Below are positions 63,530-64,000 of a stretch of 64,000 nucleotides of DNA, in pieces. The stretch comes from Streptacidiphilus sp. ASG 303. Lineage in GTDB: Bacteria; Actinomycetota; Actinomycetes; Streptomycetales; Streptomycetaceae. The stretch spans positions 186,001 to 250,000 of the forward strand of contig NZ_JAJLRA010000006.1 of NCBI RefSeq assembly GCF_020991365.1, in the 5' to 3' direction. Position 1 is the first letter of the stretch, and each line of letters opens with the position of its first letter. The translations under genes and the position numbers were made by a program. The notes beneath the pieces are model-generated. The model was not told where the DNA came from, did no database searches, and worked only from the letters and a program-made list of their open reading frames with translations.

Positions 63530-64000
63530 GTGTCGGGATCGTTCAGCGTGGACGTCCAGCAGTTGGACGCGCTGGCCAGGGAGTTGAAGGAGAGCGTCGC
63601 GGCGATGACCGCCGCCCGGCACTCCATGGAGACCACCGGTCCGAGGACCACCGGCAGCAAGAACCTGGACCACGCCTGCGACGACTTCCAGGACACATGG
63701 GGCTACGGGCTCCAGCAGATCCGGGAGACCGCCGAGGCCGTCACCCAGGGCCTGGAGGCCACCGCCAAGGCCTACCGTGCGACGGAGGACGCCCTGAGCG
63801 GCATGTTCCGCAGCGCCCTCGACGGCGGCGCGGGGCCGGGGCCGCGGCCGGGGCCGGGCCGGATCGAGCACGGCGGCGGGCAGCACCTGCCGCCGGACCC
63901 GCGGTCGCTGGACGGCGGACCGGCGCTGCTCCCCGACCAGGGCCGGGGGCACGGCCAGGACCAGGGGCACGGCCAGGGCGCGGGCCCCGGGGACGTGCAG
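63530..64000 (+). CDS. WXG100/ESX-like protein, truncated by the window edge
   Basis: 157 codons visible and the frame is open at the right end. GTG 63530 follows GAGGGGGAA. Residues 1-95 are helical: VDVQQLDALARELKESVAAM, an inter-helix turn around FQDTWGYGLQQI and ETAEAVTQGLEATAKAYRAT, the layout of WXG100 (type VII secretion) helical hairpins, with W-G-Y-G rather than strict W-x-G. A Gly/Pro/His-rich stretch follows, so the protein is longer than the 100-residue class. Type VII secretion is inference; the neighbours to the right are not visible. Confidence 0.65.
   Translation, partial: MSGSFSVDVQQLDALARELKESVAAMTAARHSMETTGPRTTGSKNLDHACDDFQDTWGYGLQQIRETAEAVTQGLEATAKAYRATEDALSGMFRSALDGGAGPGPRPGPGRIEHGGGQHLPPDPRSLDGGPALLPDQGRGHGQDQGHGQGAGPGDVQ

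Overview
The window is a gene-dense, very GC-rich actinobacterial chromosome segment with strong third-position G/C bias. It reads as Streptomyces or a close relative. The evidence is the adjacent pair of polar-growth coiled-coil genes filP and scy, the actinobacterial mismatch endonuclease NucS, frequent GTG starts, and a gene order that matches, from memory, the S. coelicolor core region from about SCO5375 to SCO5445. I see no phage, transposon, CRISPR array, tRNA or rRNA.

Layout. 1-10.1 kb: a DUF2550 protein, PduO-type cobalamin adenosyltransferase, 3-hydroxybutyryl-CoA dehydrogenase, a STAS antagonist, a large membrane P-loop protein, nucS, a SCO5389-type small protein, a luciferase-like monooxygenase and a small Cys/His protein. 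10.2-14.2 kb: two tandem, paralogous ATPase/permease exporter pairs. 14.3-20.5 kb: an alpha/beta hydrolase, then filP and scy. 21.0-24.8 kb: methylmalonyl-CoA epimerase, thiolase, MeaB chaperone and a MarR regulator. 24.9-28.1 kb: three overlapping AIM24 genes and a DUF2127 protein. 28.4-32.7 kb: DUF3817 and thiamine-binding proteins, a secreted M4 protease, a second MarR and a second DUF3817 protein. 32.8-36.8 kb: isobutyryl-CoA mutase large subunit, TetR, and a thioredoxin/TPR chaperone-like protein. 37.4-40.1 kb: a DUF6230/DUF6114/secreted-protein operon. 40.2-45.5 kb: pyk, ackA and pta. 46.3-51.2 kb: a SipW-type alternative secretion module (TasA-like substrate, Ser/His signal peptidase, second substrate-like protein), followed by a two-component system. 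51.4-63.4 kb: the GlgE alpha-glucan cluster (glgB, mak, treS, glgE) with divergent glgP. The window ends inside a WXG100-like gene.

How genes fit together. Cobalamin adenosyltransferase, epimerase, MeaB and the mutase large subunit form a dispersed B12-dependent acyl-CoA rearrangement set, fed by the thiolase and dehydrogenase. Pyk, AckA and Pta connect glycolysis to acetyl-phosphate. TreS, Mak, GlgE and GlgB would make branched alpha-glucan from trehalose, and GlgP would degrade it. Scy and FilP organise the hyphal tip.

Regulatory texture. Eight genes have a TANNNT -10 hexamer six to eight bases before their start codon, which suggests leaderless mRNAs. Several gene pairs, mostly convergent, are separated by near-perfect GC-rich hairpins. 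Distinct palindromes lie upstream of icmA, tetR/cnoX, the AIM24 operon, DUF6230 and marR. The most notable items are the SipW-type module, the 161-residue Lys/Ala-rich tail on GlgE, the Arg-variant P-loop in a giant membrane protein, and the DUF6230/DUF6114 secreted-protein operon.
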